DNA from: Pyronema omphalodes
Taxonomy: Eukaryota > Ascomycota > Pezizomycetes > Pezizales > Pyronemataceae
DNA length: 64,000 bases
NCBI GenBank assembly: GCA_024516155.1
Contig: JAJJXM010000047.1
Span: 248,001-312,000, forward strand
Direction: 5' to 3'
Part shown: positions 24,401 through 35,006 of the stretch, piece after piece
Layout: every line of letters starts with the position of its first letter
Numbering within the stretch: the first letter of the stretch is position 1
The notes under the pieces: generated by a model
Told to the model about the DNA's origin: nothing
Database searches by the model: none
The model's input: only the letters and a program-made list of their open reading frames with translations
Position numbers and translations under genes: made by a program

Positions 24401-25533
24401 GCCCGCGGTGTCCCGAGCGAATATGTTTTCACTATTTGCCTTGGATTTCCTGGAACCTTTCCGGGTGGGTGATACCTCATGGCTTGGAGCCTCCGAATCG
24501 GTATCTTCAGAATCGTCCTGCTGGGCATTTAAAGTTCTGGCAAAATGCCTTTTTGCCCCGAAAATCTTGGAAGGACTTCCGGTCTTTGGGGTAGTTGATC
24601 CTGATAGTACAGGACTCGTTATGGGAGATGCAATACCATTTGGTTTCATGGAAATACCAGATGTACCTCCGTTCCGTTTCGGCATGCCCTTATTTGGCGG
24701 TGTTTGAGGGTTTGTAGTCGCAGTTAACCGGGCTTTCGTAGGACTTTCTGGTTCATTCGGGGTTTCGTTTTTCTCTTCCATTCCGGCCTCTTTCGTGGCG
24801 GATTTTTGTGATGGCCTTAAAATAATTTCTAAAAGAACGTTGGTATCAAATTCCTCAAAGGTCTCGTTCTGTATAATGCTACCATTGGATACTCCCGAAA
24901 CTGATCGAGTTTCCTTCCGTGGTTGTAATCTTTTATTGATATCAATCTCCGGTGACTCGGGTAGGATTCGTGGTAAAGCGGCGGCAATAAATTCTCGTTT
25001 GTTTGGTGCTAATTCGGCTTCAAAGTATTATTTAGCAATAGCTAGAAAATATAGAACAGAATTAACCTACCGTTCGAAATACCGAGAGCATTATTCCTAT
25101 CAAACTTCCGCCCCATGGTGTTTACTGGCTCTTCTGTGAAACCGCTCATAATAGACTCTGTTTCCGGTGATTTCTCAGGGTCGGGAGAGGAATTTATAGT
25201 TTCCATAGTCGGTTTCCATGGTAACGTAGGTGTAGCAGTATCGGCTATAGAGGGGGAGGAATCGATCGATCTAGGAAGAATTCGGTTTGACTTTTTGCCA
25301 TGCTGACGGTATAAAACAAGAGGTTCTTCGTCGCCTGAAGATTCTCCAGGACCCGGCGAAGAAGTAGGCGGCCAATGCCTAGCACCTTGGAGGGCTGAAT
25401 TTTGTCAGCTTCCACCGCTGGTGACAATACAAAACGGACAGAACGTACTGCTCATATTAAACGAAGTTTCGGTCGGAGACGGGATTGAGGCATGGCCGTC
25501 GCTATCGGGGGAGTCGTACACCTCATCCGCCAT
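21459..25533 (-). CDS. Large coiled-coil protein, possibly cytoskeleton or spindle-pole associated
   Basis: Four exons: 25533-25449, 25394-25071, 25008-23751 and 23700-21459, giving 1302 residues; all junctions keep frame. The N-terminal ~550 residues are Ser/Pro/Thr-rich and disordered (MADEVYDSPDSDGHASIPSP.., many SP/TP sites, consistent with proline-directed phosphorylation). A short conserved-looking stretch follows intron 2 (PNKREFIAAALPRILPESP). From about residue 590 to the C-terminus the protein is almost continuous heptad coiled coil (Leu/Glu/Lys/Gln-rich, e.g. QLREENTMFKEMYAEREAKVKELSASQNDMLDKIDDLKSKLEELQ). This architecture is common in microtubule-organising and spindle-pole-body proteins, but I do not recognise a diagnostic motif such as a CM1 segment, so the family is left open. 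Divergently transcribed from ERG7, 799 bp apart. Confidence 0.85.
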
Positions 25534-26332
25534 AGTGTAAAGTTCTTTACCAGAACAACGGTATTTGCGGTCGGGGAAGATTTCTATATGCCCGCTGGCA
25601 CTGTCGTTAATTGGTCGCCTGCTGCTGATTCGTTTTTTCTTGAGCTGTCCCTTGTTTTGTTGTCGAACGCGTGCAGCTGGCGTGGAGTAACACGAACAAC
25701 GATTTAAATTTAAATCACGTGATAGCACTACGATATGTTCGACGTGATCCCGTTGATTATGCCTGTTTAATCCTTGTGCGTTTTCCCTTCCCCCCAGAAA
25801 ATGACCTTCCTGTCAAGGGCTTATCCGGGCCCTGATTACTTGGGAAATGTTAATTCCCGGGTCGCTTAAGCATCTGTTTCTCTGGGTTTGTTCCGTTGCA
25901 GAAAATCGACTGATATGACACAACCTGGTGATCGGGAATTTTAATGGCCGCGAGAGGTCAATTGTTCATTGCAATGAAACATCTCTTATTTTACAATTTC
26001 CGCCAAGTCAACTGGCTTCATCGGAACACCAAAATCCCGCTCAATTATTCTTTTTTCACATGAAAAATGAAATGATCGTCTCTGGTCAGGAACGGAATTG
26101 ATGGTAAATCGGGCTCCGGGTCCGGAGTCCCTTGTCAATTGACAGGGTCCAGCTCAGGTAGGTGATAACACGGCCAGCGCTAATTCGGCAGCCGTGGTTC
26201 CTAGAACAACAGCTGTTGTTGAGTGTAGAAAATGATGAGGTGTGCATTTGAGATTAATACTGTGACAAGCCCCAGGAGAGAAAGGTTGCTTTTCACTCCG
26301 CTGTCAAAACAACAAAATCTATCATCATCACC
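25534..26332. promoter_or_regulatory. Shared promoter of the coiled-coil gene and ERG7
   Basis: 799-bp divergent intergenic region without a gene. Notable is an A/T palindrome GATTTAAATTTAAATC (25701-25716) overlapping the palindromic E-box ATCACGTGAT (25714-25723), about 170 bp from the coiled-coil start and 610 bp from ERG7. A CAATTG occurs twice (near 25960 and 26138). The E-box could serve a bHLH factor (Cbf1- or SREBP-like). Use in sterol control of ERG7 is inference. Confidence 0.5.
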
Positions 26333-28705
26333 ATGACGACCGTTAATAACCCTACTCCGTCGTCTAAAACCGACTACACGAGATGGCGATTAAAGAGCGA
26401 GCGCGGACGACAAACCTGGCATTACCTCGAAACCGACGAACAGCTAGCTGCATGGCCACAAACTGTTTATGACAAGTACCATCTTGGACTTGATACTGTA
26501 CGTAGGATTGATATTGGATTTGGTGTTTACCTCAATCTAAACTCTTCTCCATAGGGACTCCCTACACTTCCGGAAGCAACCAGCAACCTCGAAGCTGCCC
26601 GTAATGGACTCCGTTTCTTCTCCAAGCTACAGCTCCCCGATGGTCAATGGGCCTGTGAATATGGAGGTATATCCACGACACAATCCATAAGGGGGGATCC
26701 AAATGCTAAAACCCCTCCCAGGACCAATGTTCCTCCTCCCAGGAATCATCATTGCGCACTACGTAACCGACACCCCGATCCCAGAGGCATGGAAAATCGA
26801 AATCACCAACTACCTAATCGCACGCGCCCACCCGGAAGACGGAGGATGGGGACTCCACATAGAGGGTGAATCCTCCGTCTTCGGTACCGCGCTGAACTAC
26901 GTAGTCCTCCGTATCCTAGGAATGGACCCTGACCATCCCGTTGCCCAAAAAGCGCGTAACCGCCTCCACGAACTCGGAGGAGCCTTGGGATCTCCTCACT
27001 GGGGAAAATTCTGGCTTGCGTTAATCAACTGCTATGGCTGGGAGGGAATGAACCCTGTTCCCCCCGAGATGTGGTGTCTACCCAATTGGCTTCCTTTCCA
27101 CCCTTGGAGATGGTGGATTCATTGTAGACAGGTTTATTTGGCTATGTCTTATATGTATTCCCTCCGTCGCTCACATCCTGTTAATGATCTTATCCGATCG
27201 TTAAGAGAAGAGCTATACACCCAGGATTACTCCTCGATTCAATTTTCGAAACACAGAAACACAGTAGCGAAAGATGATATCTACCACCCCCATTCTCCTA
27301 TCCTGGATGTTGCAAACGAAATCCTAACCGTCTGGGGAAACTGGGCTTGTCCTAAATTCGTTCAAAGTTACGCCCGGAAACATGTTTACGACCTAATTTG
27401 TCGCGAGGATGAAAACACCGAATTCTGCAACTTAGGCCCAGTTAACAACCCTCTCAACTTCATCGCCCGGTTCTTCACCGAAGGCCCGGATTCCGAAGCC
27501 GTAGCCCGCCACAGAGAAACTATTAAAGACTTCATGTGGATGAAGCACGAAGGGATGTTAGCGAATGGTACAGACGGGGTACAAACCTGGGACACCAGTT
27601 TCCTAATCCAAGCAGTAGTAGAATGCGAATTAACCGAGGAACCTGAATTCCGGGAGATGTTAATCAACGCCTTACGATTTCTCGAGGACCATCAAATCCG
27701 GGAAAATTGTCCCGAGATGGACAAATGTTACCGCCAACAACGGAAGGGTGCTTGGGCTTTCTCAAAAAGACAACAGGGTTACACGGTTTCTGATTGCACA
27801 GCCGAGGGCCTGAAATCCGTTATGCTACTTCAAAATACCCCTGGAATCCCGAAACTCGTAGATGATAGAAGATGCATGGATGCCGTTGATGTCATGCTGA
27901 CAATGCAAAACTATGACGGAGGTTTTGCATCCTATGAACCCATCCGTGCCGGCCCATGGTTAGAGCATCTCAACGCCGCAGAAGTCTTCGGAAAGATCAT
28001 GGTCGAATATTCATACCCGGAATGCACAACAGCAGTGGTAACAGCCCTGGCTTTATTCCGTAACTACTACCCCGATTACCGCCGTTATGAAATCGATGAA
28101 ACTATTAAAAAAGCCGTCCGCTTCATCAAAAACGTTCAACGGAAAGATGGAAGCTGGTATGGAGCTTGGGGGATTTGTTTCACCTATGCTGGCATGTTTG
28201 CAACGGAATCTTTAGCATTGACAGGCGAGTATTATCATAACAGTGATAATGCAAAACGAGCCTGTGAGTTCTTGTTGGCCAAACAGAAACAAGATGGTGG
28301 ATGGGGTGAAAGTTATTTATCCTCGGTTAAGGAAGAATATATTCACCATAAAAACTCTCAGGTGGTTAATACGGCCTGGGCTTGTATTGCTTTGATGAAT
28401 GCGAGATATCCGGATAGGGAACCGATTGAAAGAGGTATTAGGTTGCTCAGGGAAAGACAGCAGAGGAATGGTGAGTGGTTGCAGGAGGCTATTGAGGGTG
28501 TGTTTAATAAGTCTTGGTATGTTTATCTCTGTCCCTATCCTTATCCATATCCTCCTCCTTCGAGACCCGAAAACACCCGAAAACAAATCACTAATAAACA
28601 CTCGATAGCATGATTTCTTACCCGAACTATAAAAATGTTTTTACTGTAAAGGCACTTGGAATGTTTGCGAGACAGTATGAGGAAGGGAAGGCTCCTAGGC
28701 ATTAA
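26333..28705 (+). CDS. ERG7: Lanosterol synthase (2,3-oxidosqualene cyclase)
   Basis: Four exons: 26333-26497, 26555-26666, 26722-28516 and 28609-28705 (722 residues, the usual length). The enzyme cyclises (S)-2,3-oxidosqualene to lanosterol in ergosterol synthesis, at the ER or lipid droplets. Seen in sequence: the DCTAE motif with catalytic Asp at about residue 450, its partner region [12 protein letters not shown], and several QW repeats ([40 protein letters not shown]). A C-terminal [26 protein letters not shown] is completed only after the last intron (92 nt). Without that splice the frame would run into an unrelated 31-residue tail. The first exon has the typical [16 protein letters not shown] start. 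Divergent from the coiled-coil gene. Identification is firm. Confidence 0.97.
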
Positions 28706-29578
28706 GTTTTCACTTACAAAATCTTGCGGGGCTTGCGGGGGCTTGTGGAGGCTTGTGGAAGCCTGTATAGTCGTGTGGAGCTTCCGAGAAAGTAATGTTG
28801 GAGAAAGTGATATTGGATATTGGAGAAAGTAGTATCGATACCCTATAATAATTTCTATTCCTGCATTTCTGGATTTCTGGATTTCTGGACTCCTGGACTC
28901 CTGCATTTATGTACTCCTGCATGCCATGAACCTATAATACCGTAAACAAACAAACAAATAAATAACACATAACGAAACAGAGACGGTGAAAATAAGCATA
29001 AAACATGCATACAGAATACATACAGTAAAAATCGGGTTCTGGGAATAAGCCACAAAACCACAAGCCACCCAAGCACCCAAGCACCCAAGCACCCAATCAT
29101 CCAAGCCCTCGGAGTCTCGGAGTCTCGGAATATTCCAGAAACCCACCACCACCACCACCACCCGCCACCTATGTACATAGAAACGCGCTAGTCCAGTGCC
29201 AGTGCCAGTGCCAGTTCCAGTCGACAGCTCTACATACAAGATTGAATCGAATCATCTTCGTGGTCGCGTCTTATCATTTACAACTTATCACTTACACGAC
29301 TCACACGAATCACATATAACTCACACAACTCACACAACTCACGGTCATTCACGACTCACGGTCATTCACGACTCACGGTCATTCACGGTTATTGAACTAC
29401 AGATCGCGGAACGGTAACTATAGAACGGTAACTACGACTACGGCTACGACTACGGAACGATAGAACTATAACGACGGAAAGCACCCGCGAAACCTTCGAA
29501 TCAGTCATCAGCTACGAGTTACGGATACCTACCTACCTATCTACCTAGCTACGACAATCATTATCACCACCCCAAAAC
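28706..29578. other. ERG7-CHY intergenic region with short tandem repeats
   Basis: No gene seen. Contains direct repeats GCTTGCGGGG/GCTTGTGGAG (28726-28765), TGGATTTC/TGGACTCC units (28867-28905), CACCCAAG units (29065-29095), CCAGTGCCAGTGCCAG (29193-29218), three perfect 17-bp copies at 29337-29387 and ACTACGACTACGG-type repeats (29425-29465). Confidence 0.6.
29337..29387. repeat. Three perfect tandem copies of a 17-bp unit
   Basis: ACTCACGGTCATTCACG is repeated exactly three times, about 190-240 bp upstream of the CHY-protein start. Could be variable minisatellite DNA or clustered binding sites. Confidence 0.85.
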
Positions 29579-30511
29579 ATGTGGTCCGTCCCCCTCCCCT
29601 CCCCCCCCCCCCCCTCCCCCCTCCCTCCCAGCTAACCCCCCCCCTATAGTAAACACATCCTGAACGCCCAAGTTTCGATCCGCTCCCCCTGCTGCAAGAA
29701 ATGGTTTGACTGCGCCGAATGCCACTCCGAATCCGAATCCCACCGTCTACAGCAAACCCTCGAAATGGTCTTCGCTTGCAAAAAGTGCCGGAAATGCTTC
29801 CGGAAACAGGTCCAGGATTGGGATGAAAGGTGCGTAGTTTCTTTCTGGGGCGTGCGGGGGGGGGGGGGGGGGATGATAGGGAGGGAAGATGGGATGGGAT
29901 GATGGCGGGGAGGGATGGGATGGGGGGAGGGGAGCTTAAGGGTTAAGGGGAACTGGTTGCTTAAGGGGAAGGGGACGAGGGGGAACTGGGGATAGAAGAA
30001 GACGGAATTCCTCCGCCTCTTCTTCTCCATAGCTCCAGTTCCAGCTCCGGTCCTGGTCCAGCAATCCAGCTCCAGCAACCCCCCGCCCACGGAGCTCAAG
30101 ACACCGTCCCAAAATTATCCCAGAAAGCCATACCATTAAGCTTTCTGCGGGGTACGGGGGCGGGGTAACATTGTGGGGCTGGGGGTGATCCTAAGCGCCT
30201 ACTCCCCTTCCCTTCCCTTTCCAAGCACGAGGGAATTTCCAATTCTCCAATATTTCGGGGAGAAAACGGAATCAACGGAACAAAAGGGAATCAACGGAAA
30301 AGCTAACGAATTGTTTTTTTTTAGTGACGAATACTGTCCACACTGCGATAACCATTTCCTCCTGGAAGCCAAGACTCCTCAGATGGCATTACAGGTCGAG
30401 GGAGAGGATGTTCGTGTGGATGCTCGTATGATCAAGGATGAACGTGAAAAGGGTGAGGAGAAGAAGACGATATGGAGTTTGGGTGGGGATGTGGCGGATA
30501 AGTTGGGTTGA
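29579..30511 (+). CDS. CHY-type zinc-finger protein
   Basis: Proposed exons: 29579-29583 (only ATGTG), 29650-29829 and 30325-30511, giving 123 residues. The spliced start MCKHILNAQVSIRSPCCKKWFDCAECH matches what I know of fungal CHY-domain proteins. It is followed by ACKKCRKCFRKQVQ and, after the second intron, SDEYCPHCDNHFLLEAKTP. The paired Cys/His ligands (CKH, CCxxWFDCxECH, CxxCxxxF, CPHC) define a zinc-binding CHY finger as in Hot13-like and PIRH2-type proteins. Function here is unknown; metal or thiol homeostasis is possible. Oddities are the five-base first coding exon with a GTCCGT donor, and a 495-nt second intron carrying a G17 run, far longer than other introns here. Exons 2 and 3 are secure; exon 1 is a prediction. 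Confidence 0.8.
29601..29614. repeat. C14 homopolymer in first CHY intron
   Basis: Fourteen C residues inside the proposed 66-nt first intron (29584-29649). Confidence 0.9.
29856..29872. repeat. G17 homopolymer in second CHY intron
   Basis: Seventeen G residues 27 nt after the donor of the 495-nt intron, followed by further G-rich repeats to about 29935. Confidence 0.92.
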
Positions 30512-30767
30512 GTTGGAGATTTTGGGGGGTGGGGAGTTGAAGATTTTATTTTCTGTGTTGTGGATTTTTTTTTGCAGTTTCATTCGCGGTTGCGGGGTGC
30601 ACGTTATATATATGAATTTTTATTTTCCAAGATCAAGGGTTGGATCACGAATGATATTCATTACTTTTTTTAATGTTTCTGCGTTTTGGCATACGCCGTG
30701 GTAGAGATTATATTCCCCACTATCATCATCATTATTATTTAAGCATCCTGTAGCTCTAAATGGGTAT

Positions 30768-31769
30768 CTATGATGAGCTGCTGGTTCCCTGCTGACCTCC
30801 GGTACGGTTCTTCTTTCGGGCGGCCTCCTCCTGCTTCTCCTGCTCAATGCCCTTGACGTAAACTTCTATTTCCTCATCGGGCATCATCTACTCTCGTTAG
30901 CTGCGGAATTAACCGTCACCAGTTCATTCAAAGCTCACCTCCATGTTCTTTCCTGCAGCCATGATAGCAATCTCAATGTTCTTTGCTCCAGTCTGCACAA
31001 CCTCCAACAAGGACTTAATAGTAAGCTTGATGGTCTCCTCGCGGTCCATGTCCTCCTTGTGGTTTCTCTCCAAAAACTCCCGAACGGTCTTACTTGACCG
31101 TCCAATAGCGTTCGCCTTCCATGCCGAGTAAATACCAGAGGGCTCGGTCTGGTATAATCTTGGGGTAGTGTCGTTGGGGTCGAAACCGATGACTAGTGTG
31201 GAAATACCGAATGGACGAACTCCTCCACTCTGTGTGTACCTCTGCTGAACTCCGGCAATGTATTTTGAGATGTACTCGATAGAGACGGGGTCCTCGACGG
31301 TAAGACGGTGGCTCTGAGCTTCTAGACGAGCTTTGTCGACAAGAATTCGCGCATCTGCGTTGAGTCCGGCGAAAGCGACGCAAACGTGGTTGTCGATCAA
31401 TCCGATCTTGGAGGGAGTAATTCTGGTGTCCTGAAGCTTCATAGCAGAGCGCTTCTCACATCCAAGGACTACAACATCCTTTCCCTTGACTCCAACGGCG
31501 CAGGTACCTATTACATAGCAGTTAGGAAGCTGTTGATGGCGGGGCAGTGGGGGAGGTGGGGCGCCAGGTTACCTCTCTTGACAGCTTCAAGTGCGTACTC
31601 GACCTGGAAGACGTGTCCATCGGGACTATTTGGGGGTTCAGCGAAGGTCTATAGGAGCTATTGGATAGATTCACACCTGAAAACTAGATGAATGTCAGTG
31701 TCGGGGGAGCTTCGGAGGTGCTTGTTTCAGGTGCTACTTACCACTCAAAGCTCTGTCGTAGGAACCCAT
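30768..31769 (-). CDS. PRE6: 20S proteasome subunit alpha-4 (Pre6/PSMA7 type)
   Basis: Five coding exons: 31769-31742, 31683-31677 (7 nt), 31625-31573, 31507-30939 and 30887-30768, giving 258 residues. Spliced N-terminus [31 protein letters not shown] is the alpha-type signature (YD[RK]..FSP[DE]G.[LV]FQVEYA.EAV). The 7-nt exon TTTTCAG supplies parts of Val-Phe-Ser and is required to keep the motif and frame. The core includes [46 protein letters not shown] and [24 protein letters not shown], and the tail is Lys/Glu-rich and Ser-rich. Alpha subunits are non-catalytic and form the outer gate ring of the 20S core. The gene starts 439 bp from, and divergent to, the D-2HGDH gene. Confidence 0.95.
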
Positions 31770-32208
31770 TATGTTCTATGCGTGTCGTGGTAGCTCCGAA
31801 AGATTGTAAAGGTGCGACTGGCGGTAAATGCGAAGGTGGAGCTCGCTGAATTTGATGGATGTGATTGATGGATTGCACTTGATTCTGCGTTGAACTGCTG
31901 CTACAACACCCACCAAGCCCAGGCCATGATGAGCCGCCGCCAAGCCAACGTGAGAATCGATCGGAACTTACCGATGACTAAGCAACTAAAGAGCACCTGC
32001 TCATTGTCCGGCTACCCAGGAAGGTACCTGCCTAAGGTAGCGCAATGAAGTGCCCGCAGAACAGGCATCGGGGAACAAGGTGGGGCAGAAAAGTCGACGA
32101 GCTATTTTCCGGGCGCGCGATAAATACTTTAACGTCCCCACCCAAATCAGAAGAGACAATCGTCGTGTGCCTGCAAGTGAACAGCTGCAAGGGTCGAAGA
32201 TCTCAGCC
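31770..32208. promoter_or_regulatory. Shared PRE6 / D-2-hydroxyglutarate dehydrogenase promoter
   Basis: 439-bp head-to-head region. No gene. I see no clear proteasome-associated control element (GGTGGCAAA) in either strand. Confidence 0.45.
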
Positions 32209-33919
32209 ATGAATCCGTCCATCGTTCTCCGCAATGCGACCCGCGCCGCTGTGCGCCGTCCTCTCGCTCAGTCCGTTCGTATCGCCGTGCCCGCCTTGAG
32301 AGTCGCCGGCCGCCGCTGGGCATCCACTGAGGGAGCTGCCACCACTGCCGCCGAGGTCGAGCCCACCAAGAAGGTCACCAAGCTCACCGCAGACTCGTAA
32401 GGAGTTCCTACCTACGTAAATTTGCGACGAGCATCTCTGACTCTGTCACAGATACCCCAACCTTAAGCGTGGAGATCACTTCTCCAAGATCACCGCCGAG
32501 GACGTTGCGTACTTTGAGTCTATTTGTCCGATCATTTCCGCCGACAGAGGTGCTACTGAGGATGACCTCAAGCCTTTCAACCAGGACTGGATGAACAAGT
32601 ACCGTGGTCAGACCCGCCTTGTCGTCAAGCCCAAGTCCACCGAGGATGTCTCCAAGATTTTGAAGCACTGTAACGAGCGCAAGTTGGCTGTCGTTCCTCA
32701 GGGAGGAAACACTGGACTTGTTGGAGGATCCGTCCCTGTCTTTGACGAGATTGTCATCAACATGGCCAGCATGAACAACATTCGTTCTTTTGACGAGGTT
32801 TCCGGAATCCTCACCTGTGACGCCGGAGTCATTCTCGAAACCGCCGACTCCTACCTCCGTGAGCACGGCTACATCTTCCCTCTCGACTTGGGTGCCAAGG
32901 GATCTTGCCATGTTGGAGGAAACGTTGCTTGCAATGCCGGAGGTCTTCGTCTTCTCCGTTACGGTTCTCTCCACGGAACCGTTCTCGGTGTCGAGGCCGT
33001 CCTCCCTGACGGAACTATCTTGAACGATCTTTCCCAGCTCCGCAAGAACAACACCGGATACGACTTGAAGCAGCTCTTCATTGGATCCGAGGGAACCATC
33101 GGAATCATTACCGCTATCTCCATTGTCTGCCCCCAGAAGCCCAAGTCCCAGAACGTTGCCTTCTTTGGAGTCGAGTCCTTCGACAAGGTCCAGCAGACTT
33201 TCGTCAAGACCAAGCAGGCTTTGTCTGAGATTCTTTCCGCCTTTGAGATGATGGACTCCAACTCCCAGAACATTGTTGGACGTGTCACCGGACGCAAGCA
33301 CCCTCTTGAGTCCAAGCCTCCTTTCTACATTCTCATTGAGACCTCCGGATCCAACCCCGAGCACGACAGCGAGAAGCTCAACGCTCTCCTCGAGGACTTG
33401 ATGGAGAACGAGTACATCTGCGACGGAACTCTTGCCGAGTCCGAGACCCAGCAGAAGGAGCTCTGGGCATGGCGTGAGGGTATCGCCGAGGCTCTCGGTC
33501 ACTTCGGAGGTGTCTACAAGTACGATGTCTCTATTCCTTTGAAGGAGCTCTACGTCCTTGTTGACGATGTCCGCGCTAAAATGAGGGATGCTGGACTTCT
33601 TTCTACCCCCGAGAACCCCGAGAATGTCGTCGTTGACTGTGTTGGATATGGACACATGGGAGACTCTAACTTGCACTTGAACGTCGCTGTACGACAGTTC
33701 GATAAGCGGGTTGAGAAGATTTTGGAGCCTTTCATCTACGAGTGGATCCAGAAGAGAAGGGGATCTATCTCTGCTGAGCACGGTTTGGGTGTTGCCAAGT
33801 CTGACTTTGTTCAGTACTCTCGTGGACCCACTGAGCTTGCTGTGATGAAGGGTTTGAAGACTATGTTTGATCCCAACGGAATCATGAACCCTTACAAGTA
33901 CGTCAAGGCAAACGCATAA
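32209..33919 (+). CDS. DLD2: Mitochondrial FAD-linked D-2-hydroxyglutarate / D-lactate dehydrogenase
   Basis: Two exons: 32209-32396 and 32452-33919 (551 residues). The start MNPSIVLRNATRAAVRRPLAQSVRIAVPALRVAGRRWAS is an Arg/Ala-rich amphipathic mitochondrial targeting sequence, so an upstream in-frame ATG (32050) is rejected. The FAD-binding PCMH domain spans about 110-290 (RLVVKPKSTEDVSKILKHCNERKLAVVPQGGNTGLVGGSVP, GSCHVGGNVACNAGGLRLLRYGSLHGTVLG). The FAD-oxidase C-terminal domain follows (VDCVGYGHMGDSNLHLNV, RGSISAEHGLGVAKSDF, MKGLKTMFDPNGIMNPYKY). Family members oxidise D-2-hydroxyglutarate (yeast Dld2/Dld3) or D-lactate; the two are hard to separate by sequence. Codon choice is strongly biased (AAG, GGA, CTC/TTG, GTC), suggesting high expression, and this bias opens a 457-codon antisense frame that is not a gene. 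Confidence 0.92.
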
Positions 33920-34300
33920 TCTGCCAGAGTGGGAGTAAAAAAATAGAGGATGAACGATGGATTAGGTGGTCAGGGAGTTTGTTGCGATTTATGTAATTTA
34001 TTTTTTGGTGTTTCTGTCTGTTGTGATTGATGTATATACCACTATGTCTTTGTAACGAAATTATGATTTGATTTCTCACACACAAAATTTGATCTTCCCA
34101 TCGAGTGATTTGCATAAAGTCCATAGAGGAGTATGTATGTACTCCTGTAAAGTGCTCATGACAAAATGACAGGACGCCATGCAGCCCTACACAACATCAC
34201 GTGTTTTCCCACCACGTAACCCAAACTACGTCAAAGGCCCCGAAATACACGAACGCGACAAGCTCCAAGCAACCACCGAAGCTCCACAACCATCTTCAAC
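33920..34300. other. Intergenic region before LCL2
   Basis: 381 bp without a gene. The first ~150 bp likely carry the dehydrogenase 3' UTR. An E-box CACGTG lies at 34198-34203, about 100 bp upstream of the LCL2 ATG. Confidence 0.5.
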
Positions 34301-34731
34301 ATGTTACTCGCGACATTCTTTCTCATCTTCACGCCGTTATTGGTCTCGGCACAATTCGCCTTCTTCGAACAAATGTTCCAAGGCAGTGGATCCTCCGGCG
34401 GTGGTGCTGGTAGACAGCAACAAGAACGAAACGTCCCCTCTAATAGCGAATGGTATAAGCGGATGTACAATGATGGTATGGACCTCTTTTGAACCCACTT
34501 GGGCTGGGAGAAATGGAATACTGATAGTTGATAGCTTCGTGTAATAAATATCTTTGCCCCGGAACACTGTCGTGTGTCGATAAACCTACCCATTGCCCGT
34601 GTGCTTTCGAGGATACGGAAGAGAAGTTTGAGCTTCACCCTGATGGATTGGCTGTGTGTGTTAGCAAGAGCGGAAGGGATAAGAGTCTTACGAAGCGAAA
34701 GGTTGAATTGGCACGGAAGGGATTGTTATAA
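34301..34731 (+). CDS. LCL2: Long chronological lifespan protein 2 (LCL2-like), secreted/ER
   Basis: Two exons, 34301-34475 and 34535-34731, 123 residues. The N-terminus [19 protein letters not shown] is a clear signal peptide with cleavage near residue 18. Mature protein: [13 protein letters not shown].., a Gly/Gln-rich linker, then [71 protein letters not shown], the characteristic LCL2 Cys pattern and C-terminus. Yeast LCL2 has been linked to ER-associated degradation and lifespan by genetics; the molecular activity is unknown. Confidence 0.93.
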
Positions 34732-35006
34732 TAGTTATGGAGAGAATTATAATAAAGTTGAATTGACATTCATTTTTTATACTACTACACGAAACATATC
34801 ATGACCTGTAATATCTCGAAGCTCCAAAATTTCAAACCTAACGCCGTTTTTTTTCCTATGCAGTACAAATATTCATACACAAATTCCAATCCCAATCCCA
34901 ACTCCAATCCCGGATCCCTTTTTTGAATACCCTAACAAAACAACAAGCTCCTACCCCCCCCCCCCCCCCCCAAGTACTCTGCATCACTGGAATCTCCTCC
35001 CAATCA
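34732..35006. other. LCL2-SEN2 tail-to-tail region
   Basis: 275 bp between converging genes, with CCAATCCCAATCCCAACTCC-type repeats (about 34885-34915) and a C18 run (34954-34971) 35 bp from the SEN2 stop codon. No gene. Confidence 0.6.
34954..34971. repeat. C18 homopolymer
   Basis: Eighteen C residues 35 bp downstream of the SEN2 stop codon (minus-strand gene), in its 3' flank. Confidence 0.92.

Noticed and set aside
32408..33781. 457-codon open frame on the minus strand opposite the D-2-hydroxyglutarate dehydrogenase gene
   Set aside because: It mirrors the strongly biased codons of the sense gene and has a Leu/Gly/Val/Ser-rich translation without domains. The sense strand encodes a complete conserved enzyme.
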